This document shows, in pieces, positions 43,679 to 53,829 of a stretch of 64,000 nucleotides of DNA. The notes beneath the pieces are model-generated. The model made no database searches, was not told where the DNA came from, and worked only from the letters and a program-made list of their open reading frames with translations. How positions within the stretch are numbered: position 1 is the stretch's first letter; the number at the start of each line of letters is the position of its first letter. Both the position numbers and the translations under genes were made by a program. Origin of the DNA: Sextonia rubra (taxonomy: Eukaryota; Streptophyta; Magnoliopsida; Laurales; Lauraceae); contig JASUAD010000009.1 in assembly GCA_037013555.1 (NCBI GenBank), positions 58,489,114-58,553,113 on the forward strand, read 5' to 3'.

Positions 43679-43942
43679 GTAATAAAACTTGGAGAAGAAA
43701 TAAAACCACGCTTCCCTCTTTTAAAGCCAAATTTCCTTCTGTTGTTTTGAATTGTTCTTGTTCATGTTCTCTACTACTGTGTGAACTTGTTGCTGGTCGT
43801 ATGATCTTCTCATGTTATTATCATTGGTACTACTATGATCATTAAAAATCAGATCACTTCGAGAGGAAATAAAAAGAGTGGCAATTGGAATGGGGACACA
43901 CCAGATGAATCCAGATGTGTAGGGTGCAAGTACATGGATGGG

Positions 43943-43975
43943 CCCCCCCCCCCCCCCCCCCCCCCAAAAATATAC
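43943..43975. repeat. C33 homopolymer
   Basis: 33 consecutive C inside the CACTA element, next to A5. A G15 run also occurs in the same element at 41493-41507. On the minus strand this is a G33 tract with G-quadruplex potential. The exact length may be unreliable in any assembly. Confidence 0.85.
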
Positions 43976-44079
43976 TGTTGGCTTCATACATTATGAAAAG
44001 AAGAAAGCACTGACAGCTTGTCCACTTTGAATAACAATGAATCCCTGAATTTGGGTATTGGTATTGGTGTTGGGGAGAG

Positions 44080-44272
44080 CTTCTCTTCCAGCGGTGTTGA
44101 CCACCCCTGAAGTTTTTAAGAGTGATACTCCTCCAAGCAGTGTTTCAACTAATGAGTCTCCTTTAATTCCTGCAACCTCCCCATCTATCTCTGGTCCTCC
44201 AAGAACTTCTTCCAATTCTCCAAATCAGGACAATGTTTCATCTGAGAAAGGACAAATATTAGATTCACCCTA
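44080..44272 (+). pseudogene. Ser/Pro/Thr-rich exon-like segment, source unknown
   Basis: Open frame ALPAVLTTPEVFKSDTPPSS, then VSTNESPLIPATSPSISGPP and RTSSNSPNQDNVSSEKGQ. No domain recognised; it resembles a disordered linker of a plant protein. A second, shorter copy of its end (CCAATTCTC.AAATCAGGAC) recurs at 47968, showing internal duplication within the transposon. Confidence 0.4.
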
Positions 44273-45079
44273 ATATTTGCCCACAAAAGGACCAAAGCCA
44301 TCCCAAATCAGCACTCTTCTTGCAGGACCTTTAATCATTTTGACTGTAATTGTCCCTTGACTTCAGTGTCCAAACAAAATTGAGTGGCAAAAGAAAATCA
44401 GGACATATTTCAGTCCCTCAAAATGATGCTAATATTCCAAAAGCTTTTGGTCAGCCAATTGTTTGAGCTCATAATTAGGTGCTATCCTGATAAATTTAAG
44501 GCATTCTCAAATCTTACAGGTGAGACTGATATTCATAAATGGAGGCATAGGAAACTGAATGCATGATTGCCAATGCCATAAGCAGTAAGAAATAGAGCTC
44601 ATTTGCCCTCTTAAATTCTTATGTCCAGCAGAACTTCAGGCACGCTGATATTGGGTTTTGGGTTTTGATTCTTATTTCACTTCCATGCATTATGGAATCC
44701 GCTTAAAAGTATGTCAATCAGTGGTAATAATGTAGGGGTAGCCAGAAAAATTAGTCCATCAGTTTAACCTAACTGTTTTTTTATGATGTGGGCCGGAGTC
44801 GCTGAGGCCTTTGACCCAACAAGATTGATTGATTTTCAGGTGGTTATTTATCCTACCCCTTGCCCTTGATTGAACGAATTTGATTCCTTTCTTTTTTTTT
44901 TTTTAAATTCAAGCTAACAGTTGGAGGGGGAAGGTCTGATGAATGTAAACAAGTGCTTGCTACGCGCAAGGGGATACATTGATTAAGGCAAACCCAAATT
45001 GGTCTAATAGAACTGGAATAAACATAATATCATTTAATGGTCCGCATGTGAGTTTCTCCTTTTGGCTTGTTTTTCTTAG

Positions 45080-45158
45080 AGTTGGAATTGAGGTTCCTAC
45101 AATAGAAGTCAGGTTTGAGCATCTGAATGTAGAGGGAGAAGCTTATGTGGGGGCCGCT
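45080..45158 (+). pseudogene. Captured PDR-type ABCG transporter exon start
   Basis: After the acceptor TTTTTCTTAG the frame reads VGIEVPTIEVRFEHLNVEGE, then AYVGAA. It matches the conserved N-terminal block of full-size PDR/ABCG transporters (VGIELPTIEVRFEHLNVEAE type), and the exon border coincides with the usual intron position before VGI. The rest of the transporter (nucleotide-binding and membrane domains) is absent; homology ends near 45158. Confidence 0.88.
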
Positions 45159-45198
45159 TTTCGCTTTAACTTTTCTCCATATGTTTTCGTGTTTGCAG

Positions 45199-45287
45199 GC
45201 AGTGGAGAAAGGAGTAGGTTCAGATGGCCAGAAGATAACATACAACATTATCAAGCAACGATTGGGTGACCTCTTCTATCGTTTGGT
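45199..45287 (+). pseudogene. Exon-like segment, identity unknown
   Basis: 89 bases between GTTTGCAG and GTAAGT. One frame is fully open: AVEKGVGSDGQKITYNIIKQ, then RLGDLFYRLV. It looks like real coding sequence, but I cannot name the family. Confidence 0.45.
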
Positions 45288-46510
45288 GTAAGTAAAACAA
45301 CAACGCAACATGCACTTGCCTTTTTTGTTTTTTCCTTTTTCATTTTTTTGACTTTTGACTCGCTTCTGTCGAACATCTTTCTTTTCTTTTTCTTTTCTAT
45401 TTTCGTTTTGTTTTTTTTGATATTAGCAATGGATTGGCTGTAAATTCTTTATATCAAAGAATGAAGCTTGGTAGAATGATCACTTTGTTCTTAACTGTGC
45501 TTCCGTCCTCTTTAGATGCAAATCTTCCTGTGCATTCACCTCTCACCGTTGTATGGTGAGAACTTCCAGCGGGTCCCCTTATGATCAATCTGAACTGTTC
45601 ACACACGAGACCCCTTTGATAGTTACTGGACCCAGGGTTTGCACCCAATGAATGGACTGGACCATTGGATTGAAGTTCAATTTTTTTCGTTAATATAAAG
45701 TCATTAAACTTGTGGGCCATGCATCAAGGGATTAGAGGCATGAGATTGACCCCATTTTATTATATTTGGGTCCATCATGAGCCCCCCATGTCCCATCATC
45801 TGTGGGGCCTTAGGTGGGCCCTAATAGCCTATGTGTTCGATAAGACTGTGCACACCAGATGTGCAGGAATATTACCTCTCTTTAGAATAGCCAACCTTAC
45901 CTTGGAATTGGCAGATGTTGATTTTGGGGGTATATTGCATGATAGAACACGAGTATCTATGTCATTGTCAGAATGGGTTTTCTTGTTGAGGTTTGCTCTT
46001 GCCCGCAATCTGACCAGGCTTTTTTTAAGTATCAGAACTGGTCTGGGTGGAGGCTTTTTCCAGGCACACCTCTTTTATTTGTATAGCCTAATAGTCAAGC
46101 TCAGATCCAGCAAGCATGCTTAAAAGTCAGGTCTATATCAAGTTTATCAACTGACCAAATACTAGGTCCTGTATATGATTAATTGTCATTGTCTCCCTCC
46201 ATGTGATGAGCCACAGCTCAGAGTGTGTTTATTGCTGAGAAATTCAACTCTAGTTTTGAACTGCTGTAGTTAAGAAGGGATTAGGGGAAAAAAATGCATA
46301 TATATATATATATGAGAAACATTCGATTGCTGCAATTTTCTACTATTTGCCCTGTTCATAAGCTATTCACTAATCTCAAAAAGTTTTGGTTTTATACAAT
46401 TTAGTAAGTGGTAGTTTTGTACCACACCAAGACCTCACTTTTCTTTATCATACAGAATTACACACTGAAGTATTTATTAACTAGGATCTTTCTGTCATGC
46501 ACAACTGCAG

Positions 46511-46621
46511 CTCCCAGAAGTTTGAAAATCCTGCAGAAGGAGAGGCAGCTCTTGTGGCAAAGTTCAGTAAATTGCATGAAGATCTCACTGCTGGTTTCCG
46601 CAACCTCGAGGATGAAATGCG
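46511..46621 (+). pseudogene. Exon-like segment, identity unknown
   Basis: 111 bases between AACTGCAG and a GTGATT donor-like border. The open frame reads SQKFENPAEGEAALVAKFSK, then LHEDLTAGFRNLEDEMR. The amphipathic, charged pattern suggests a helical segment of a conserved protein; family not recognised. Confidence 0.45.
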
Positions 46622-47279
46622 GTGATTATTTATTGGCTCGGATAAATCCTGTTTCTCTTTAGATATATGCTTGCGGAAGTGAAGTAATGAACAGGGTTTT
46701 CTTGTTACCTGTAATTGGTTTCTCCATGTCTCTACATTTTACTCAGCTTTGTTTTACTCTGGCCGCTCCCTGTATTTTCTCCAATCTGTCGTAAGAGAGC
46801 AGTGATGGTTGTTAAATTCTATTTATTCAAATAAGATGTGATTTCGTTCATTGTTTGTACTAATCGCAGATGATCTGCCATTTGCTGTGCATATTTTAGA
46901 TTCCTTTTTGGATTCTGTTATGCTCCTATGGATGAGCACGATGAAATTTGACTGTATCCCCAATGATCATGTGGTTCCCACTAATAAGTTGGTTGAACAT
47001 GGACATTATGGTGACTGTAGAAGTATTTGAATGTAGAAGTATTTGCAGATGCCTATTAGGCTAACTGAAAAATGGGTTGACGATCTCCTATTGTTCCTTG
47101 GTTGGTGGCAATACTGAATTCTGGAAAAGTAAGAATCAACATGTTGTGGCTCGGTCCAGTTTGGAGGCATTGTATCGTTCAATGACTTGTGGGGCATGTG
47201 GATTATTAGGGCTCTTCAAATTGCTTCTAGTCATACTCCCTAGCTCATGAATATAAATTACACTGTATTTCATTTGCAG

Positions 47280-47450
47280 GTAGATTATTCTGGATTCATG
47301 ACTATAAATCCTCAAAGGTTTGGCCAAAAGTATGTGGGGAAGGTACTGGGTCATTTCTTTAAGGTCACTGTACTAATTGGGTTGTTATACTTAAATTTGG
47401 TAGGTTGCAAACCCACAGGACATTGTTATTTTCTCCAAAGTCACAAAAAA
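47280..47450 (+). pseudogene. Captured MRE11 exons (two, with intron)
   Basis: Exon 47280-47342, after ATTTGCAG and before GTACTGG, reads VDYSGFMTINPQRFGQKYVG K. After a 61-base gap with acceptor TTTGGTAG, 47404-47450 reads VANPQDIVIFSKVTKK. Together they are the capping-domain stretch of the double-strand-break repair nuclease MRE11 (VDYSGFMTINPQRFGQK and VANPQDI(L/I)IFSK are hallmark). The phosphodiesterase core and C-terminus are absent. Sequence after 47450 no longer matches clearly. Confidence 0.88.
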
Positions 47451-47585
47451 ACATTCTTTTGCTATTTTGTTTCTGGAGATTTTTCGTCCTATTGTGAGAA
47501 CTGGGGATTTCAGAAAGGATTGATCAAGAATGTGGTTTTGTGCATTCCAAGTAGCTTAACATCTAATGATTGTTATATGGGACAG

Positions 47586-47654
47586 GTCCTAATGTTTCAA
47601 ATGCTTACACCATCAACGGCTTACCAGGACCCTCGTACCCATGTTCTGCGAAAG
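47586..47654 (+). pseudogene. Captured laccase exon, first piece
   Basis: After GGGACAG and before GTAAAATG the frame reads PNVSNAYTINGLPGPSYPCS AK. It is the laccase (multicopper oxidase) segment between the first and second cupredoxin domains (DAYTINGQPGDLYPCS type). The exon end AAAG joins in frame with the next piece (K-D-T-F). Confidence 0.87.
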
Positions 47655-47863
47655 GTAAAATGACATGCCCTTTATTTACATTCGATATCTAATCATTGGA
47701 AAATGATATGGAGTGAAGAGACACTCAGCAAAAGTTCACCCATGGCTTGGAGTTGCTTTGTGGATGCAATCTTCATTGCCTGATTTTTGCATCCCATGTG
47801 TGCAACATAGATAGTCATACAGCACATCTGACTCCTTGTATGTGTTCTTTTCTTCTTGTGTAG

Positions 47864-47956
47864 ACACATTCGTGCAAGGCATGGAGCGGGTTGTTCTTCA
47901 CCATTGCAAACCACCCACTAACTGTTGTAGATATTGATGCCGCTTATGTAAAGGCC
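47864..47956 (+). pseudogene. Captured laccase exon, second piece with internal deletion
   Basis: After TTCTTGTGTAG the sequence begins ACACATTC, giving D-T-F when spliced to 47654. A deletion and frame change follow, and then SGLFFTIANHPLTVVDIDAA and YVKAF, the conserved laccase ELFF(S/A)IANHTLTVV-VDA-YVKPF block. About 20 codons (the KPGKTYLLRLINAALND part) are missing. Exon order and the intervening intron are those of a laccase gene, so a genomic, not cDNA, segment was captured. Confidence 0.87.
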
Positions 47957-48539
47957 TTCACCAATTCTCTAAATCAGGACAATGTTTCATCTAAGGAAGA
48001 AAACTATGTACATACAATTCTATATACAATTTAGAAGCACCTTCAGCTGTGCATATGGACCACTTCGGATTTTTCTTTATCCATTCCTGTATCAACAAAT
48101 TTTAGTACTTCTATCTTTAACAAATTCATATGTATGCTTTTAATTCCTCCGCTTGAGAAATATGAAGCTCCCGAGGAGAGGAGCATTTTCCAACTGAGGT
48201 GGCTTGTAAGACTTTCTAAGCTGGTAAGCTGGGCTCTTATGGAAAATTTTGAAGAAGAAAAGCCTATATGGCTTTGCCAAGCAAAAATGAAAAATGAGAG
48301 ATTGTATTTTAAATTTTGATATATTAATCCATATTTAAATCAAGTTTATCTAATTTCATGACAAAAAATACATTACTTATTGTGTTAAAAAAGAATTTTC
48401 ATATTGCATATATATGAATGTGAATGCCACAATTATTTCATTTTATTTTTAACTATGTGATTAGTAGTGGTTTAAAAAACTTATGATTTAAAAAAATATT
48501 ATGAAAAATGTTTTGAAGAAGTTAAAACAAATGGCAAGA

Positions 48540-48760
48540 AATTCTGGAACGGTTGTGAACCGTTCCAGAATTTCAAAACCGTTCCAGAATTTCAAATCTG
48601 GAACGGTTTTGAACCGTTCCAGATTTGAAATTCTGGAACAAGATTTGAAATTCTGGAACTGTTCAAAACCGTTCCAGATTTTCTACGACACCCATTTTTG
48701 GAACGGTTTGAAACCGTTCCAGATTCATTCAGTAACAGTTTTAAACCGTTCCAAATGGGC
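48540..48760. repeat. CACTA right subterminal repeat array (GGAACGGTT / AACCGTTCC)
   Basis: Repeated, mostly inverted words: CTGGAACGG..GTGAACCGTTCCAG-type hairpins at 48543, 48598 and 48698, with further single AACCGTTCCA copies at 48576, 48668 and 48745, linked by AATTTCAAAT spacers. Such subterminal motifs are transposase-binding arrays in characterised CACTA elements. The left end has only a few related words (GGAACGG at 39570, GGCCGTTCC at 39594). Confidence 0.85.
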
Positions 48761-48778
48761 ATTTTTGGTGTAGTGGTT

Positions 48779-49861
48779 ATTCCCCCACTCTTGCTGCTAA
48801 AAGAGAAACGACACCATTTCCTACTTTTTCTTTAATTAATTTGAAAAATAAGAAATTTTGGATATGTTAGAATGGTAGCTTATCTTTTTTACTCCTTTGT
48901 ATATAGGGAAACATATAGCTATTTTGAGGTATCATTAGCTATTTTGAGGTATCATTGCCTTTTCAGCCTTAGATACTAATTATTTATTTCCTTTTTTAAT
49001 AAACAAAAATGGTGTCTAGTATAACTCTAGTATACATATGAACATATTTGTTCTCTTATCTAGGTAACTATGAAGTTTTTCTATAAAAAATTGAATATTA
49101 GGTGAAACAACTTCAAGGTTTTTCTCATTTTCTATTTAAATTTCTTATCATACTTCATGGTAGTGCTTGGCAAGTGTTGGGTCTTGGGAGAGTTACACTT
49201 TATTTTCTTGTATGACGTAACATACATGGCAACTTATACTGTATGTAGTTTGTTTTTGGAAATGAAAAGTTTGAATGCTTCGTAATTTCCTTATCTTGCA
49301 TGTGATTTGGTAAAAATTTTCAAAGATTGAATACAATAGCCTTTTATTGTCTTCAAAATTGAGTTCATTCCTTAAGCAACATTTATTCTGTTGTTTCTGA
49401 TTCAAAATAGGTCATGGTAACATGCTTGCATACATTGTGTGGACTATGGATCAAGGTAATCTAGACATGGGTCAATTATGTTTTTGCTCGTAATACCTAC
49501 CTAGCTAAGCAAAGTTATATGGGTTGTGATCTAATTAACAACGAATCCTCATCTAGATTGTATTTGGGGATCTATTGTTTTTAAATCAAAAGTTAGTTTA
49601 TCATATGAGCCATATTATGCACAGGAGCTAACTCTATAAATATACTATCCATGAGGCCCATGACTTATTATTTTGGTAAGATAATGAAGTGGAGTTTTTG
49701 AGTATGTAAGAATGTTATTATTGTTGTGGCCGTTGTTGCTACTACTGTGGTTATTATCTTTGTTATTGTCATTATTATGATTCTACTACTATTTTAATTA
49801 TTGATGAGGATCATATGCTTATTTTTAGAATCTCTGGATTTAATCATTGTCAATTAAAGCT
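48779..49861. other. Non-coding AT-rich stretch
   Basis: Continuation of the DNA that the CACTA element split. It contains a short direct repeat (AGCTATTTTGAGGTATCATT twice at 48916-48955) and TTATT/TTGTTATT-rich sequence at 49710-49800. No gene. Confidence 0.55.
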
Positions 49862-49866
49862 CTTAT

Positions 49867-52800
49867 TGTCACGTCCCAAAAAGAGAAAATAGGGTTACGT
49901 GAAATTAGGAGTCAATTTTTTTTCTGTAAACAAAACTATTGACTCCTAATTATTTTTCCCACAGGATCTCAGGCCGTGGTGAGTTTAGGCCATTCACATT
50001 CATTCTCAACCTGCGGAAGTAATTTCAACCAATAGGTACCAAGAAAAAAATCAAGTTTGCATATCACCAGATAACAATAATAATATTCCAAGTTACAAAA
50101 GAAATAAATAATAATTTATTACAATGTCCCACTGAAGGATCAAGTCTTTAAAGAATGATTTATTTAATATAATTGCAACTAGGTAAGTCACTCCTGTGCT
50201 TGGTTAGACGGCCCCGAAGCCATTGTTTGCACCCCACTCAGGAACATCAGTTGGCTCAAGCGTTTGAAACGCTTCAGCCTGCGCCTCCTCCTCGGCAAAG
50301 CCAGGCTCGGTACCTATGCATCAATTTTAGAAAACAAGAGTCAACCATAAATGGCGGCAAGTAAGATACACATAACTCAAAATGAAGTACACTATCAATG
50401 TGAGATTAAGACACGAAAATCATAAGAATATGTAAACAATATAAATAAAAGAATGCCATGTAACTTAGAGGGAACGGATCCCAAATCCAACTCTACATCA
50501 AATGAACAATATCACATTCACCGAGCATCGCATCAGCTGATGCCCTTACGGAATTTATACTGTCTTCGGATGCCCCGCATCCTATCCAGAAACGGTGGAT
50601 CAAATCCGTCTTCTGATGCCTAGCATCTTGTCCAAAATTACGGTGAAACCAACCGTGTACGAATGGTAAGCTCGTCTTCAGCCTTAAGTCCGGTAAAAAT
50701 CATCACAGTGTATATCTATGAACCGACTACAGTCGTCCAATGACCAGATCCATATAATAATCTCACACAGCCCTGCCTCTTCCTGTGTCGAGACTTATAA
50801 ACATGGCTCAGTGATTGTTCGACAGACACATCCTATGGTAGTGTGAAGGGCTGGCCATAATAGGTATTCAAATACCATATAATAAAACATTATATTAACC
50901 ATATAGTTTTCAACATAACATGAATACTTCATAAATAAACACTGTGTAGTCCAAGCCGCAACACGGTCAAAGTCATCATAAAATAATGGGTATAAACTCT
51001 AACATGTATGCAACAAGGTAAAGAAATACATCATGATGATCAAGAATTGACTCTACAAATATTCCTAACACTGTGACCACAATTTACGCATGCGACAATT
51101 CCACATGAACCAAGATGAAATAAGGTTAGGAATTTTTGAAAACGGGGTGATGCATAGCCCAATTCTCACTTCATCTGAGTGCGGGTGGTTTGTACCGTCA
51201 TGTGCAAACCATGAAATCTGTAAGAGGAAATCTGCCCGCATAACCCCTTACTTTGATGATGTAATGGATTTGGTTTTATTAAATCAGATTCATTGGGTTC
51301 TAAGACCAACACAAGGGTCTTTCGAGGTATGTAACCATCCACTAAAAATCATAATTAAATGATTAAATAAACATTTAAATAAATTATTTGGCCCAACTTC
51401 TATCATTCCTATGATCCCACACAAGGGGTGGCCCACATGTACATTATTTAAACAGTTCAAATGATCATAATCCACATATATACCAGGGTCTACAAGGGGA
51501 TGGACCCACCTATACCTGCTGCCCGATGTCCCACTACGTAGTGGCCCCACCGACAGTAGTGCCCGGGACCCACCCGCCTGCATGTGCGAGGGCGGGACCC
51601 ACCTGTGATTACCGCCAGGTGCATAATGCACCTGTGCAATAATGCACAGGTGGTTTTCCCACCATGCACAAAGTCTGGGGTTCATCCCCAAGACACTATC
51701 ATTCATTCATTTTTATTTTTTAATGTGTATGTTGCTTTGAGCATCAGGTGACCTCTCACAAGTGGGGTTCACTTAATTTATCACTGCCAATGCCCCACCA
51801 TCATCTGACGTTACGGGGTCCACGCCACAACCATGGTTCCATACGTGGGATCAAAGGGGCCCACCATCTGTTGGGATCCCACGTGACCGGACCCCACGTA
51901 ATTGGGTCCACTTCACTGTTTGTACACAGTGGAGAACCATCTGCACACTACTGCACGCTACTGCTGCTTATGCAGTAGTGTGCAGGCGGTTCAGTATCAG
52001 AGCACAAGTCTGGGGATTCATTCCCAGACACTAACGTCTTTTTTTTTATATACAAATGTGGATGGCCCGCCATCATTCAATAACCAAGGGTCCATGCTAC
52101 CGCCGTGGGACCCACTTGTAGATGGCGGCCCACCATTTTTATCAAGATTAGAAATTCCACCTGTCATGGTTGAAAACAGAGAGCGTGTCTAGGTTCATTC
52201 CCAGACACGCTCATCCCCCCCCCCCCCTCCCTCCTTTTCTTTTTTTTAAACATCAAAGTGGGTCTCTCCATCACATCATCAATCCGATCCATGCAATCCA
52301 TCTACTCCTATATCTATCATCATCAACATCATTTACAAATTTAAATGGGCATTTCACAAACTACCTCTAATACCATGGATTCAAAGAAAAACTGTATAGA
52401 TAATTAAAATAATGGGTATTTCACTTGCCTTTGATGAAGATTAATGGATGGGCTGATCTAGATCTCTATCTCTCCCTCGATCACGCTGCCAACCCCAACT
52501 GAGAAGGTGAATAAAAAGGAGAAAAAGAAAAAGAGATGATGGGGAAGATGAAGAAGATGAAGATGGCACCCGACGACGGCTTGGATTGGGCTTGCCCTTG
52601 GCCGATCAAGAGAAGAGAAAATGGGGAGGAAGGAGAGAAGAGAAGTCACTGTAGAGATGGGGAGAAAGGCACCCATCGTTAGATATAAAAAGGCTTAGGG
52701 TTTGGGGAATAAGTTTTGGGTTTTTATAAAAAGAACCCTGTTATTTAGGCTAATTTATAAATATGGGCCTGGTTTGGTTTAATGGGCCCAAAATGGGTTC

Positions 52801-52975
52801 GAATTGCACCGGGTCAAATGATGGATACTCATGGTCCTAAAATTACTATCCGATTAACCCAAAACCCAAAAGAAAATTAAATAATTATAATAACCATAAT
52901 TAACTAAAATACAAACAATTAAATAAAATTATATTTAAATTAATTAAAATAACAACTTGGGTTAGGAACGTTACA
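49867..52975 (-). mobile_element. Solo LTR of Ty3/gypsy family A (3109 bp)
   Basis: Plus-strand ends TGTCACGTCCC...GAACGTTACA (TG...CA), flanked by the perfect 5-bp duplication CTTAT at 49862-49866 and 52976-52980. Its reverse complement matches the 3' LTR at 2977-5498 at both ends. There is no internal element sequence, so it is the product of LTR-LTR recombination. GC-richer blocks with GGGACCCAC / GTGGTTTTCCCACC words fill 51480-52200, and a C13 run sits at 52215-52227. Two TATTGCACAGGTG.. / CTGGGG.TTCATTCCCAGACA-type words repeat inside. Confidence 0.94.
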
Positions 52976-52980
52976 CTTAT

Positions 52981-53825
52981 ACAAGTGTGAGATAAGTATT
53001 TCATTTGATCCTACTGGTTATGCCATACAATTTAGTTGTATACTATGCAATTGCAGGGCTTTGCATATGTTCAAAGTACGAGAAAATAGTAACTCTATGT
53101 TTTAAAGGAGCACCTTGGATATGCCCATGGCTTTGATTGAATATGATAGTGCAAATGTAGTAAAATATTAGTCATGTATATATTTATAGTGTAACTGATC
53201 AATCAAAGAGGGAAACTTTTGTATATTAGTCATGTATATATTACTAGTATAACTTTTAAGTCAAAGAAAGGATAACTTTTGTGTAACTGTTTGATTCTGG
53301 AGCAATTTATTGAGTTCTCAACTAGACCAGTATAAAAAAATAAAGTGCATGCTAAATGTAACTTATGGATAGATGTGACGCATATGCTCCACTTGGTCTC
53401 CTAATATTTTACATCCTAATAATTCTTGTCATTCTGGGATATTTAATTGGATCTTTAACCAACTCAGTTAAAACTCAGATCAATGCAAAACTATCCAGAT
53501 TTTGTTTTAAGTTGGCTTGATTCAAATTATTCAATTATGTCAATTGATATCTAAGCAGCAGGAAATTTTGGTTGATTCATGATTATAACATCAAACCTAT
53601 AGTAATATCTACACTTCTTACAAGCTAGATAGGTTGTGTTCAACAATGGCTTTTAGGTGGGAGTAGAAAGAAAGCCTATTTCAATCAATACATGTCTGAC
53701 CTTTGACACATGAGTCCACAAAGTACTTAATCAAGTTTTATTATCTCAAGGAGCTTTGGTTTCCTGATTGTCATGGTTCTGATGGTGACTAAGTCAAATT
53801 CTTTTGTCATTTTTGGTAGATATCA
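52981..53825. other. Non-coding AT-rich stretch
   Basis: No open frame of note and no repeat structure except a doubled TTAGTCATGTATATAT word (53169 and 53226). No gene. Confidence 0.5.
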
Positions 53826-53829
53826 TGGA

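Larger units (their letters stand above)
39547..48775 (+). mobile_element. Pack-CACTA (En/Spm-type) transposon carrying host gene fragments, 9229 bp
   Basis: The left end begins CACTACACCAAAAAT and the right end is its exact inverse (48761-48775). Both are flanked by the 3-bp duplication GTT (39544-39546, 48776-48778), the CACTA signature. Subterminal GGAACGG/CCGTTCC words occur at both ends, densely on the right. No transposase frame (TNP2/TNPA type) is visible on either strand, so it is non-autonomous. The interior contains exon fragments of at least five unrelated plant genes, all in plus orientation and mostly with AG/GT splice borders: Aux/IAA, HHO/NIGT1, PDR/ABCG, MRE11 and laccase, plus several exon-like pieces I cannot identify. 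The interior is AT-rich with intron-like spacers. Confidence 0.93.

Noticed and set aside
43721..43987. Gly-rich open frame through the C33 tract
   Set aside because: The poly-Gly run is only the homopolymer; the rest matches nothing.
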